64,000 nucleotides of DNA from contig AP026970.1 in assembly GCA_027924025.1 (NCBI GenBank), positions 2,626,501 to 2,690,500 on the forward strand. The letters run 5' to 3'. The notes beneath the pieces were generated by a model, which was given only the letters and a program-made list of their open reading frames with translations, was not told where the DNA came from and did no database searches. Of this stretch, positions 55,436 to 64,000 are shown one piece after another. Numbering within the stretch: position 1 is the stretch's first letter; the number at the start of each line of letters is the position of its first letter. Origin of the DNA: Comamonadaceae bacterium OS-4 (GTDB lineage: Bacteria > Pseudomonadota > Gammaproteobacteria > Burkholderiales > Burkholderiaceae_C). The translations under genes and the position numbers were made by a program.

Positions 55436-58258
55436 ATGAATAAAGCACCTGCCGCAGAAACGGCCAAGCGCACAAAAGACAACGAGCGTCCCTTGGTAGA
55501 AGACATCCGCCTCCTTGGGCGCATTTTGGGGGATGTGATCAGAGAGCAAGAAGGTGTGGATGCCTACGAGCTGATTGAGAAAATCCGCACGTTGTCCGTC
55601 GCCTTCCGCCGCGATGCTGACCAGGAAGCCGACAAGGCCCTGAAGAAACTGCTCAAGAGCCTCTCTGGCGACCAGACCGTGAGCGTGATTCGTGCTTTTA
55701 CGTATTTCTCGCACCTGGCCAACCTGGCCGAAGACCGCCACCATATTCGTCGCCGTGCAGTGCACGAGCGTGCGGGTGATACCCAAGAGGGCAGCATTGA
55801 GGTCGCCATGTCCCGCCTGCGCTGGGCCGGCATTGCGCCCAAAGCGATTTCGAACACCCTGGCCCAGAGCTTTGTGTCTCCAGTGCTCACCGCCCACCCC
55901 ACCGAAGTGCAGCGTAAAAGCATTCTGGATGCCGAGCGCGACATTGCCCAGCTGCTGACCCAGCGCGACGAGATCAAGCAGCGCGCCGGCACCGTCGACA
56001 GCAAAAAAGACGCACTCACCCCCAAAGAACTGGCCGCCAACGAAGCCCAGATGCGCGCCCGCGTGATGCAGCTCTGGCAAACCCGCTTGCTGCGCTTTTC
56101 CAAGCTCACCGTGGCCGACGAGATCGAGAACGCCCTGAGCTATTACGAATCCACGTTTTTGCGCGAGATTCCCAAGCTGTATGCCGAGCTCGAAAGCATG
56201 CTGGGCAACCAGCCGGTGCACAGCTTTTTGCGCATGGGCCAGTGGATTGGTGGCGACCGCGACGGCAACCCCAACGTCAGCGCCCAGACCCTGGAATACG
56301 CCCTGCGCCGCCAGGCCGAAGTGGCACTGCGTCACTACCTGACCGAGGTGCACTACCTGGGCGGTGAGCTCTCCATCTCCGCCATGCTGGCCGACTGCAC
56401 CCCCGAAATGCAAGCGCTGGCCGAGCGCTCCCCGGACCAGAACGCCCACCGCAAAGACGAGCCCTACCGCCGCGCCCTGACCGGCATGTATGCGCGCCTG
56501 GCTGCCACCTTGTCCGACCTGACCGGCACCGAAGCAGCCCGCCACGCGGTAGCACCGCAAAACCCCTACCTGTTGGCTGAGGACTTTGTGGCCGACTTGC
56601 GGGTGATTGAAACCTCCCTCAAGGCCAACCACGGTGGCGCACTGACCGCACAGCGGTTGCACCCCCTGATCCGCGCAGTGGAAGTGTTTGGTTTCCACCT
56701 GGCCACGGTTGATTTGCGCCAGAGCTCTGACAAGCACGAAGAAGTGGTGGCAGAACTGCTGGCCACTGCCCGTGTGCACGCCAACTACAGCAGCCTGTCA
56801 GAAGAGGCCAAGCGTGCCCTGCTGATGGGCCTGCTCAACGACGCACGCCCGCTACGGGTGCACGGTGCGGAATACTCGGCGCACGCCCAAGGCGAGCTCG
56901 CCATTTTTGCCATGGCTAAGGTCATGCGCGAACGCTTTGGCGTCGAGGCGATCCGCCACTACATCATCAGCCACACCGAAACCGTGAGCGACTTGCTCGA
57001 AGTGCTGCTGCTGCAGAAGGAAGTCGGCCTGATGCGCGGGACCCTGGATGCGGCGGGTATTGCCGACCTGATCGTGGTGCCACTGTTTGAAACCATTGAA
57101 GACCTGCGCAATGCCGCGCCCATCATGCGCGAGTTCTATGCCCTGGCGGGTGTGGCCGATTTGGTCAAACGCAGCGGTGGCGAGCAAGACATCATGCTGG
57201 GCTACTCCGACTCCAACAAAGACGGTGGCATTTTCACCAGCAACTGGGAGCTGTACCGGGCCGAGATCGCCTTGGTCGAATTGTTTGACGTGCTGGCTGC
57301 CCAGCACAAAATCCAGCTGCGCATGTTCCACGGCCGCGGTGGCACCGTGGGTCGCGGCGGCGGCCCGAGCTACCAGGCCATCTTGGCCCAGCCCCCCGGC
57401 ACCGTGCGTGGCCAGATCCGCTTGACCGAGCAAGGCGAAGTGATCGGCTCCAAATACGCCAACCCTGAAATCGGCCGGCGAAACCTCGAAACTCTGGTCG
57501 CAGCCACGCTGGAAGCAACTTTGCTGCAGCCCACCAAGTCAGCGACCAAGGCCTTCCTGGAAGCAGCGGCAGAGCTCTCCGGCAACAGCATGGCGGCTTA
57601 CCGCGCTCTGGTGTACGAGACCCCCGGTTTCACCGAATACTTCTTCAGCTCCACGCCTTTGCGCGAAATTGCCGAACTCAACATCGGCTCGCGTCCGGCT
57701 TCTCGCAAGGCCTCACAGCGGATTGAAGACCTGCGCGCGATTCCTTGGGGCTTCAGCTGGGGCCAATGCCGCTTGACGCTGCCCGGTTGGTTCGGGTTTG
57801 GCTCTGCAGTACAAAAGTTCGTGGGCTCCGGCACAGCCGCAGAGCAAAAAGAACGCGTCGCGCTCCTGCAAAAAATGTACAAGCAGTGGCCGTTTTTCGG
57901 CACCCTGCTCTCCAACATGGATATGGTCATGGCCAAGAGCGATTTGGCCCTGGCCTCGCGCTACTCCGAGTTGGTCAGCGATGCCCGACTGCGCAAGAAA
58001 ATCTTCAGCGCCATCGAAGCCGAATGGCACAGCACCGCGCAGGCGCTGGCCACCATCACCGGCGAGAAAAACCGCTTGGCCAACAACGCGGCGTTGCAGC
58101 GTTCGATCCGTCACCGCTTCCCCTACATCGACCCCTTGCACCACCTGCAAGTCGAACTGGTGCGCCGCTACCGCGAGGGCAAGGCCGACGAACGGGTGCA
58201 GCGCGGGATCCACATCTCGATCAACGGCATCGCCGCCGGACTGCGCAACACCGGCTGA
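55436..58258 (+). CDS. ppc: phosphoenolpyruvate carboxylase
   Basis: Ppc fixes bicarbonate to PEP to make oxaloacetate. The 940-residue protein has the catalytic histidine in [13 protein letters not shown] (about residue 153), [14 protein letters not shown] with the mobile loop, and [10 protein letters not shown]. The C-terminus ends [12 protein letters not shown] as usual. In many relatives algR is next to hemC; here ppc and a binding-protein gene come between. Confidence 0.97.
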   Translation: MNKAPAAETAKRTKDNERPLVEDIRLLGRILGDVIREQEGVDAYELIEKIRTLSVAFRRDADQEADKALKKLLKSLSGDQTVSVIRAFTYFSHLANLAEDRHHIRRRAVHERAGDTQEGSIEVAMSRLRWAGIAPKAISNTLAQSFVSPVLTAHPTEVQRKSILDAERDIAQLLTQRDEIKQRAGTVDSKKDALTPKELAANEAQMRARVMQLWQTRLLRFSKLTVADEIENALSYYESTFLREIPKLYAELESMLGNQPVHSFLRMGQWIGGDRDGNPNVSAQTLEYALRRQAEVALRHYLTEVHYLGGELSISAMLADCTPEMQALAERSPDQNAHRKDEPYRRALTGMYARLAATLSDLTGTEAARHAVAPQNPYLLAEDFVADLRVIETSLKANHGGALTAQRLHPLIRAVEVFGFHLATVDLRQSSDKHEEVVAELLATARVHANYSSLSEEAKRALLMGLLNDARPLRVHGAEYSAHAQGELAIFAMAKVMRERFGVEAIRHYIISHTETVSDLLEVLLLQKEVGLMRGTLDAAGIADLIVVPLFETIEDLRNAAPIMREFYALAGVADLVKRSGGEQDIMLGYSDSNKDGGIFTSNWELYRAEIALVELFDVLAAQHKIQLRMFHGRGGTVGRGGGPSYQAILAQPPGTVRGQIRLTEQGEVIGSKYANPEIGRRNLETLVAATLEATLLQPTKSATKAFLEAAAELSGNSMAAYRALVYETPGFTEYFFSSTPLREIAELNIGSRPASRKASQRIEDLRAIPWGFSWGQCRLTLPGWFGFGSAVQKFVGSGTAAEQKERVALLQKMYKQWPFFGTLLSNMDMVMAKSDLALASRYSELVSDARLRKKIFSAIEAEWHSTAQALATITGEKNRLANNAALQRSIRHRFPYIDPLHHLQVELVRRYREGKADERVQRGIHISINGIAAGLRNTG

Positions 58259-58275
58259 CCGGTATTCGCCAAAAA

Positions 58276-58303
58276 GCAAAAAGGGCCCTCGGGCCCTTTT
58301 TTT
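58276..58303. terminator. bidirectional terminator after ppc
   Basis: GGGCCC-tc-GGGCCC is preceded by A runs and followed by seven T, serving ppc (+) and the convergent binding-protein gene (-). Confidence 0.9.
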
Positions 58304-58320
58304 ATGAGGTTACGCATCGA

Positions 58321-59070
58321 CTAACGCCAGCGGGCTTCAATGCGCGCGTATTCCCCGTTTTTGCGAATCGTCTCCAGACCGGCATCGAACTTTTGCACCA
58401 GCGCCGGAGCGCCCTCAAAACGCTTGGAGAAGGACAGAAACAGCCCCGTTTCCAGCAGTGTTCCGCGCAAGCGGAACTGCTGCCCCAGCGCCTGGTTGTT
58501 CACCGCGATTTCGTTGGCAACCCGGTCATATACCAAGGCATAGTCCACCCGCCCGGCCACCAACTTGCGCAGCGAAGTGAGATCCGAGTTGGCCACATCG
58601 CGCACCATGGCAGGGTCATCATCAAAGGCGCTGCCGTAGTCATAGCCATTGGTGACACCGATGCGCTTTCCCTTGAGGCTTTGCAGATTCACCGGCTCTG
58701 ATGGGCCGTCTGCGCGACCGTAAATCCCGATCCGGGCGCGAAACAAGGGATGGCGGTGCCAGAGGTATTTGTCTTCGGTGCGCGAATCACGCAAGGTGTT
58801 GAAACACGCGGGGAGCTTGCCCGCCTCGACCTCGCGCATGCAGCGGGCATACGGCAGGGCCACCAACTCTACCTCGACACCGGCAGCCGCCCAAGCGGCC
58901 TGCACCAGCTCTACCGAAAAGCCCATCGGCTTGCCCGACAGGGTGTAGGCGTAGGGGCGCCAATCGTCTTCGGCGCCGATCTGCACCTTGATCGTGCCTG
59001 GTTTCGCATGGACCGTTGGCAGCAGAACACTGGCTAACGATCCCAAAACCACCGCACGACGAAGACTCAT
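58321..59070 (-). CDS. periplasmic solute-binding protein (family 3-like) coupled to a response regulator
   Basis: A 249-residue protein with a signal peptide (about 1-22) and an SBP_bac_3 fold (DWRPYAYTLSGKPMGFSVELVQAAW, LKGKRIGVTNGYDYGSAF, LVAGRVDYALVYDRVANEI). No ABC permease or ATPase is adjacent. Its ATG overlaps the LytTR regulator stop (ATGA), so it is the third cistron of a sensor-regulator operon and may act as an input protein. Confidence 0.85.
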   Translation of the reverse strand: MSLRRAVVLGSLASVLLPTVHAKPGTIKVQIGAEDDWRPYAYTLSGKPMGFSVELVQAAWAAAGVEVELVALPYARCMREVEAGKLPACFNTLRDSRTEDKYLWHRHPLFRARIGIYGRADGPSEPVNLQSLKGKRIGVTNGYDYGSAFDDDPAMVRDVANSDLTSLRKLVAGRVDYALVYDRVANEIAVNNQALGQQFRLRGTLLETGLFLSFSKRFEGAPALVQKFDAGLETIRKNGEYARIEARWR

Positions 59071-59831
59071 TGAGAAAGCACCCCTCTGACGGTCGACAAT
59101 TGCCTGCGCGATACGGACAGCAGCTCATCTAGCCCCTGCAACCGCACCGCCCAACCTTCGCCCTCTTCGGCATCAAAGTGCTTCTCCAAGGACCGCACCA
59201 TTTTGCGGGCGACCAAGGCATTGCGGTGGATGCGGATGAATTGTTGACCAAACTTCTCTTCAAGGTCGTTGAGCGCACCGTCCAGGATGTAGCTTCGGTT
59301 AGCGGTACGCACCGTGATGTATTTGAGCTCTGCCTTGAAATACAGCACCCGCGACAGAGGCACCCGCTCAGTGCGGTTGCGCTCCTGAATCACCAGCACC
59401 TCTTCAGTGGCCAAATTGGCTTGCAGCCCTCTATTTGCCTGCACGTACCGCTCTGCTTTTTGTAGCGCCAGCTGCAGACGCTCCAAGCGAACCGGCTTGG
59501 TCAGGTAATCCACCGCCTCAAGGTCAAATGCGGCCACTGCGTGTTCTGCATGGGCGGTCACAAACACGATCGCCGGGGGGCTTTGCAAACTGCGCAAGGT
59601 GCTGGCCAGCGTCAGGCCACTGTCACCCGGCATGCGAATGTCCAGCAGCACCACATCCACCGGGTGTTCGCGCAGCAAGGGCGCTGCAACTTCTGCATTG
59701 GGTGCCTCTGCAGCCACGTGAACCGCCGGGTCGTGGCAATCACCCAGCAGCGTGCGCAAGCGCGCCCGCGCCAAAGGCTCGTCATCCACCAGCATGATCC
59801 TCAGAGGGTTGTCAGGCTGCATTGCAGTCAT
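59067..59831 (-). CDS. algR: LytTR-family response regulator, AlgR-like
   Basis: A 254-residue regulator: receiver domain (IMLVDDEPLARARLRTLL; phospho-acceptor Asp in VVLLDIRMPGDS; Lys in YLTKPV) and a C-terminal LytTR DNA-binding domain (about 145-250; KYITVRTANRSYILDGALNDLEEKF, FIRIHRNALVARKMV). Coupled by ATGA overlaps to the kinase before it and the binding protein after it. The neighbourhood (argH, kinase, regulator, hemC-D) matches the AlgZ-AlgR locus of Pseudomonas. Confidence 0.92.
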   Translation of the reverse strand: MTAMQPDNPLRIMLVDDEPLARARLRTLLGDCHDPAVHVAAEAPNAEVAAPLLREHPVDVVLLDIRMPGDSGLTLASTLRSLQSPPAIVFVTAHAEHAVAAFDLEAVDYLTKPVRLERLQLALQKAERYVQANRGLQANLATEEVLVIQERNRTERVPLSRVLYFKAELKYITVRTANRSYILDGALNDLEEKFGQQFIRIHRNALVARKMVRSLEKHFDAEEGEGWAVRLQGLDELLSVSRRQLSTVRGVLSQ

Positions 59832-60865
59832 AAAGGCACCTCCATACGCACTTGGTACACCCCGTCTATCAGGCCGCTTTTAAACTGGCCCTGCACATCA
59901 TGCAACAAAGCCAGGCGCTCCTGCACATTGTTCAGTGCCAGGCCATGGCCGCGCGCGCCCTGCCCGGCGGGTACCGAATTGGTGACCTTGATCACCACCA
60001 CCGTCCCCTTGCAACGGGTCGATATCTTGATATCAGCGCCCACAGGGCTCGGCTCCACCCCGTGGCAAACCGCATTTTCCACCAGCGGCTGCAAAATCAG
60101 CGGCGGCAATTGGGCGCGATCTGCCCGCGGGTCCAAATCCCATTGCACCCGCAGGCGCTCGCCAAAACGGACTTGCTCAATCGCAAGGTAGCGCTGTGCC
60201 AGCGTCAACTCTTCGCCCAAAGTGACAGCGCTGCTCGCATCTTTAAGCGCATGGCGGAACAGGTCACTCAAGTCTTCCAACAAGGCTTCTGCCTTGGCAG
60301 GCTCGGCGCGTACCAGCGCAATCGCGCTATTGAGGGTATTGAACAAAAAATGCGGACGGATGCGCGACTGCAGCTCCGCCAAGCGGGCCGCGGTATCGGC
60401 CGGGGTGCGGCCTTTGGCGCGCATCACCAGTGCCGCCACCAGCAAGCTGGACAACACGGCCCCGGAGAACAGGCTGGACACCCAGGGCGGACTCTCCAGC
60501 AGGCCCGTCAAGGCTAGCAGCCCGCAGCCATACAAACCGGCAACACCACCCAAAGTAATGGCCAGCGCGTATTGCGCTGCCCGGGGCATGGCGCCCAACC
60601 AGCGCTTGGCGATACAGGCCGAGAGCAACCATGCCAAGGTGCCCGGCAGGGCGGCGCCGGTGATCAGCGCCACGCGAGCCACCCAATCCCACAGGCTGCT
60701 CGCGCCATACATACAGACCACCGCGAGCGACACTTCCACAAACAACACCGCGCGCAGCACCACACCGATGTGGCAGGCATCAAACACCAGCACCGGCGCA
60801 GGCTGCGCAGCCGGCACCGCCGGGGTGAGTTCCTGGAACGTCGATAATATTTGGTTGTCGTTCAT
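59828..60865 (-). CDS. algZ: LytS/AlgZ-type sensor histidine kinase
   Basis: A 345-residue kinase with four or five N-terminal membrane helices (about 35-150), then a HisKA_3-like histidine box (SRIRPHFLFNTLNSAIALVRAEP) and an ATPase domain (LPPLILQPLVENAVCHGVEP; GHGLALNNVQERLALL). No extracytoplasmic sensor domain, so signals come through the membrane part. ATG at 60865; 40 bases separate it from divergent argH. Confidence 0.92.
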   Translation of the reverse strand: MNDNQILSTFQELTPAVPAAQPAPVLVFDACHIGVVLRAVLFVEVSLAVVCMYGASSLWDWVARVALITGAALPGTLAWLLSACIAKRWLGAMPRAAQYALAITLGGVAGLYGCGLLALTGLLESPPWVSSLFSGAVLSSLLVAALVMRAKGRTPADTAARLAELQSRIRPHFLFNTLNSAIALVRAEPAKAEALLEDLSDLFRHALKDASSAVTLGEELTLAQRYLAIEQVRFGERLRVQWDLDPRADRAQLPPLILQPLVENAVCHGVEPSPVGADIKISTRCKGTVVVIKVTNSVPAGQGARGHGLALNNVQERLALLHDVQGQFKSGLIDGVYQVRMEVPL

Positions 60866-60905
60866 GTCCACCGGATTTTGACTCCATTCCTGAAAAGCGC
60901 TTTCC

Positions 60906-62339
<1,434 letters not shown>

Positions 62340-62393
62340 ATCCGCTACCGATTAGTGCGATCTGCTAGCAACTAGCGCTGGGCGTTGTTAGCG

Positions 62394-62425
62394 AATTCCC
62401 CCTGCTGTGGCCAACAGGGGGAATT
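62394..62425. terminator. hairpin between argH and the Nudix gene
   Basis: ATTCCCCCTG and CAGGGGGAAT pair perfectly (ten pairs) around a ten-base loop, between convergent genes. The T run is short (AATTT). Upstream 62365-62392 has CTAGCAACTAGCGC-type short repeats. Confidence 0.65.
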
Positions 62426-62450
62426 TAGTAGTCAGCGCTGCGTCTTATAT

Positions 62451-63035
62451 TTAGGGCGCCAGCAGGCCATGCAGCTTGGCGTATTGCAGGAGCATGATGG
62501 TCTTGCCATCACAGATGGTGCCCGCGGCCACCTGCGCCAAGGCCTCGTCCAACCCAAGTTCCAGCACCTCAATGTCTTCACCCTCGTGGTGGTGCCCGCC
62601 ACCCTCGGACACCTTGTCGCTGTCGGCATATTCACCCACAAAGAAATACAGGCGCTCAGTCACAGAGCCGGGGCTCATGTAGGCCTCAAACACCTTGCGG
62701 ACATCCTTGATCTGGTAGCCGGTTTCCTCCTCGGCCTCACGGCGGATACAGGTGACCGGATCGTCCTGGTCCAGCAGGCCCGCACACGCCTCCACCAGCA
62801 TGCCATCCGGCGAACCATTCACAAACGTGGGAAACCGGAACTGCCGGGTCAGGATGATGGTTTGCTTCGCGCGGTTGTAGAGCAGGATGGTGGCGCCGTT
62901 GCCCCGGTCATAGGTCTCGCGCTGCTGGCGCTGCCAAGTGCCGTCTCGGCGCAAGAGGTCAAAAGTCGTGGTCTTCAACAGGTACCAGTTGTTGGACAGC
63001 ACCTTTTCTTCAATCACGCGCACGTTGTTTTGCAT
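62451..63035 (-). CDS. nudK: Nudix hydrolase, NudK-like
   Basis: A 194-residue NDP-sugar or ADP-ribose pyrophosphatase. The Nudix box is recognisable (LVEACAGLLDQDDP, IRREAEEETGY), as are the flanking ILTRQFRFPTFVNG and FEAYMSPGSVTERLYFFVGEY of the NudK/TrgB branch (GDP-mannose). The first box acid is Asp rather than Glu. Confidence 0.88.
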   Translation of the reverse strand: MQNNVRVIEEKVLSNNWYLLKTTTFDLLRRDGTWQRQQRETYDRGNGATILLYNRAKQTIILTRQFRFPTFVNGSPDGMLVEACAGLLDQDDPVTCIRREAEEETGYQIKDVRKVFEAYMSPGSVTERLYFFVGEYADSDKVSEGGGHHHEGEDIEVLELGLDEALAQVAAGTICDGKTIMLLQYAKLHGLLAP

Positions 63036-63078
63036 AGCGAGGCTCTCACAGTGTTAGTCCGACACCATAGCACCGGAG

Positions 63079-64000
63079 TTAGCCTGCCAGCACCCGCTCC
63101 AAATCGTCCGCCAAATGGTCGACAGCCTCCTCGGTCGTCGCCCATGAACACATAAAACGGGCACCGCCGCCGATGAAGGTGTAGAAGGTCCAGCCCAAGG
63201 CCTTGAGGCGCGCAATCGCGGGCTCGGGCAGGTTGACGAACACGCCATTCACTTCGGTGGGCAGTAGCAACTCGGCACCGGCGATGCCGGCAATGCGTTC
63301 CGAGAGGCGATGCGCCATGGCGTTGGCGTGGGCGGCGTGGCGCAGCCAGGTACCGTCGGTCAACATGGCGAGCCAAGGGGCGGACAGATAGCGCATCTTG
63401 GAGGCCAGCTGCCCGGCCTGTTTGCAGCGGTAAGAAAACTCTTCACCCAGCTTGCGGTCGAAAAACACGATCGCCTCGCCAATCGGCAGGCCCATCTTGG
63501 TGCCACCAAAGCACAGTACATCCACACCGGAGCGCCAGGTGATATCGGCCGGCGCCACCTTGAGGGCGGCCACTGCGTTGGCAAAGCGGGCGCCGTCCAT
63601 GTGCACCTTCAGACCGTGTTCCTGCGCGATGCGGCTGATGCCGCTGATTTCGCCCTTCTGGTAGACCGATCCCATCTCTGTGGACTGGGTCAGCGTGACC
63701 ACCTTGGGCCGCGGGTAATGCACATCGGTGCGGCGGGTGATGACTTCCAGCACGCCGGCCGAGGTAAGCTTGCCGTGGCGGTGCGGGGCAGAGAGTAGCT
63801 TGGAGCCATTCGAGAAAAACTCGGGCGCGCCGCACTCATCGGTCTCCACGTGCGCGGTGTCGCTGCAAATGACCGCCTGGTAGGACTGGCACAGGGACGC
63901 CAGCGCGATCGAGTTGGCCGCTGTGCCATTGAACACAAAGAACACCTCGGCGTCCGCCTCAAAGACTTCGCGGATGCGGTCGCAGGCCAAGCGCGTGGCG
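63079..64000 (-). CDS. ltaE: low-specificity L-threonine aldolase, N-terminus beyond the right edge
   Basis: A PLP enzyme splitting L-threonine into glycine and acetaldehyde. The visible ~307 residues have VFNGTAANSIALASL, HMDGARFANAVAALKV with the conserved aspartate, and the PLP lysine in LCFGGTKMGLPIGEAIVFF. The frame is open to the window end; about 40 residues are missing. Confidence 0.93.
   Translation of the reverse strand, partial: ATRLACDRIREVFEADAEVFFVFNGTAANSIALASLCQSYQAVICSDTAHVETDECGAPEFFSNGSKLLSAPHRHGKLTSAGVLEVITRRTDVHYPRPKVVTLTQSTEMGSVYQKGEISGISRIAQEHGLKVHMDGARFANAVAALKVAPADITWRSGVDVLCFGGTKMGLPIGEAIVFFDRKLGEEFSYRCKQAGQLASKMRYLSAPWLAMLTDGTWLRHAAHANAMAHRLSERIAGIAGAELLLPTEVNGVFVNLPEPAIARLKALGWTFYTFIGGGARFMCSWATTEEAVDHLADDLERVLAG

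Noticed and set aside
55283..56779. 498-residue minus-strand open frame over hemC start and ppc
   Set aside because: Antisense of ppc with no recognisable domain.

Overview
The window looks like a chromosomal segment of a Burkholderiales betaproteobacterium, most likely a Comamonadaceae member close to Rhodoferax, Curvibacter or Polaromonas. This is inferred from the high-GC codon use, the truA-trpF-trpB-trpA-accD and rpmF-plsX-fabHDG-acpP-fabF-rpoE-rseAB-degP-lepA-lepB-rnc-era-recO-pdxJ-acpS-nagZ gene orders, and a dispersed ~60-bp repeat of a type I associate with that family. The species cannot be named from the sequence alone. Almost all of it is housekeeping sequence. Both edges cut genes: asd on the left and a threonine aldolase on the right. 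I saw no rRNA, tRNA, CRISPR array, IS element or prophage.

Left part (1-15.2 kb): asd end, fimV, truA, trpFBA, then a ~0.9-kb stretch resembling a single integron gene cassette with an unknown ORF and a decayed attC-like end, followed by accD, yggT (-), lysS, a YgjP-like metallopeptidase, rluE-type synthase, a chalcone-isomerase-fold protein, and a minus-strand group of DUF3820, YciH/SUI1, OmpA-like lipoprotein and FecR-domain protein.

Accessory region (15.4-22.7 kb): a small protein, a 1337-residue Pls/PosA-type non-ribosomal peptide synthetase, its probable 4'-phosphopantetheinyl transferase, and a secreted subtilisin-like protease with a GlyGly-CTERM-like tail. A rhombosortase, the enzyme family that processes such tails, converges on the protease gene. 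This is the most distinctive biology here.

Long minus-strand block (22.2-42.0 kb): rhombosortase, nagZ, acpS, pdxJ, recO, era, rnc, DUF4845, lepB, lepA, degP, rseB, rseA, rpoE, a small membrane protein, then fabF, acpP, fabG, fabD, fabH, plsX, rpmF and yceD. It joins envelope-stress control, protein export, RNA maturation and fatty acid synthesis. Right part (42-64 kb): maf, an RsmI-like methyltransferase, sppA, a Rieske protein, a phosphatase, rluC, rne with a ~0.5-kb leader, a degenerate GGDEF protein, hemY-hemX-hemD-hemC, ppc, a periplasmic binding protein coupled to a LytTR regulator and LytS-type kinase (AlgR/AlgZ-like), argH, a Nudix hydrolase and the threonine aldolase.

The hidden structure running across the window is a ~60-bp repeat seen about nine times, several times inside or at the start of conserved genes (era, hemD, sppA, trpF, fabD), where it appears to be translated in frame.
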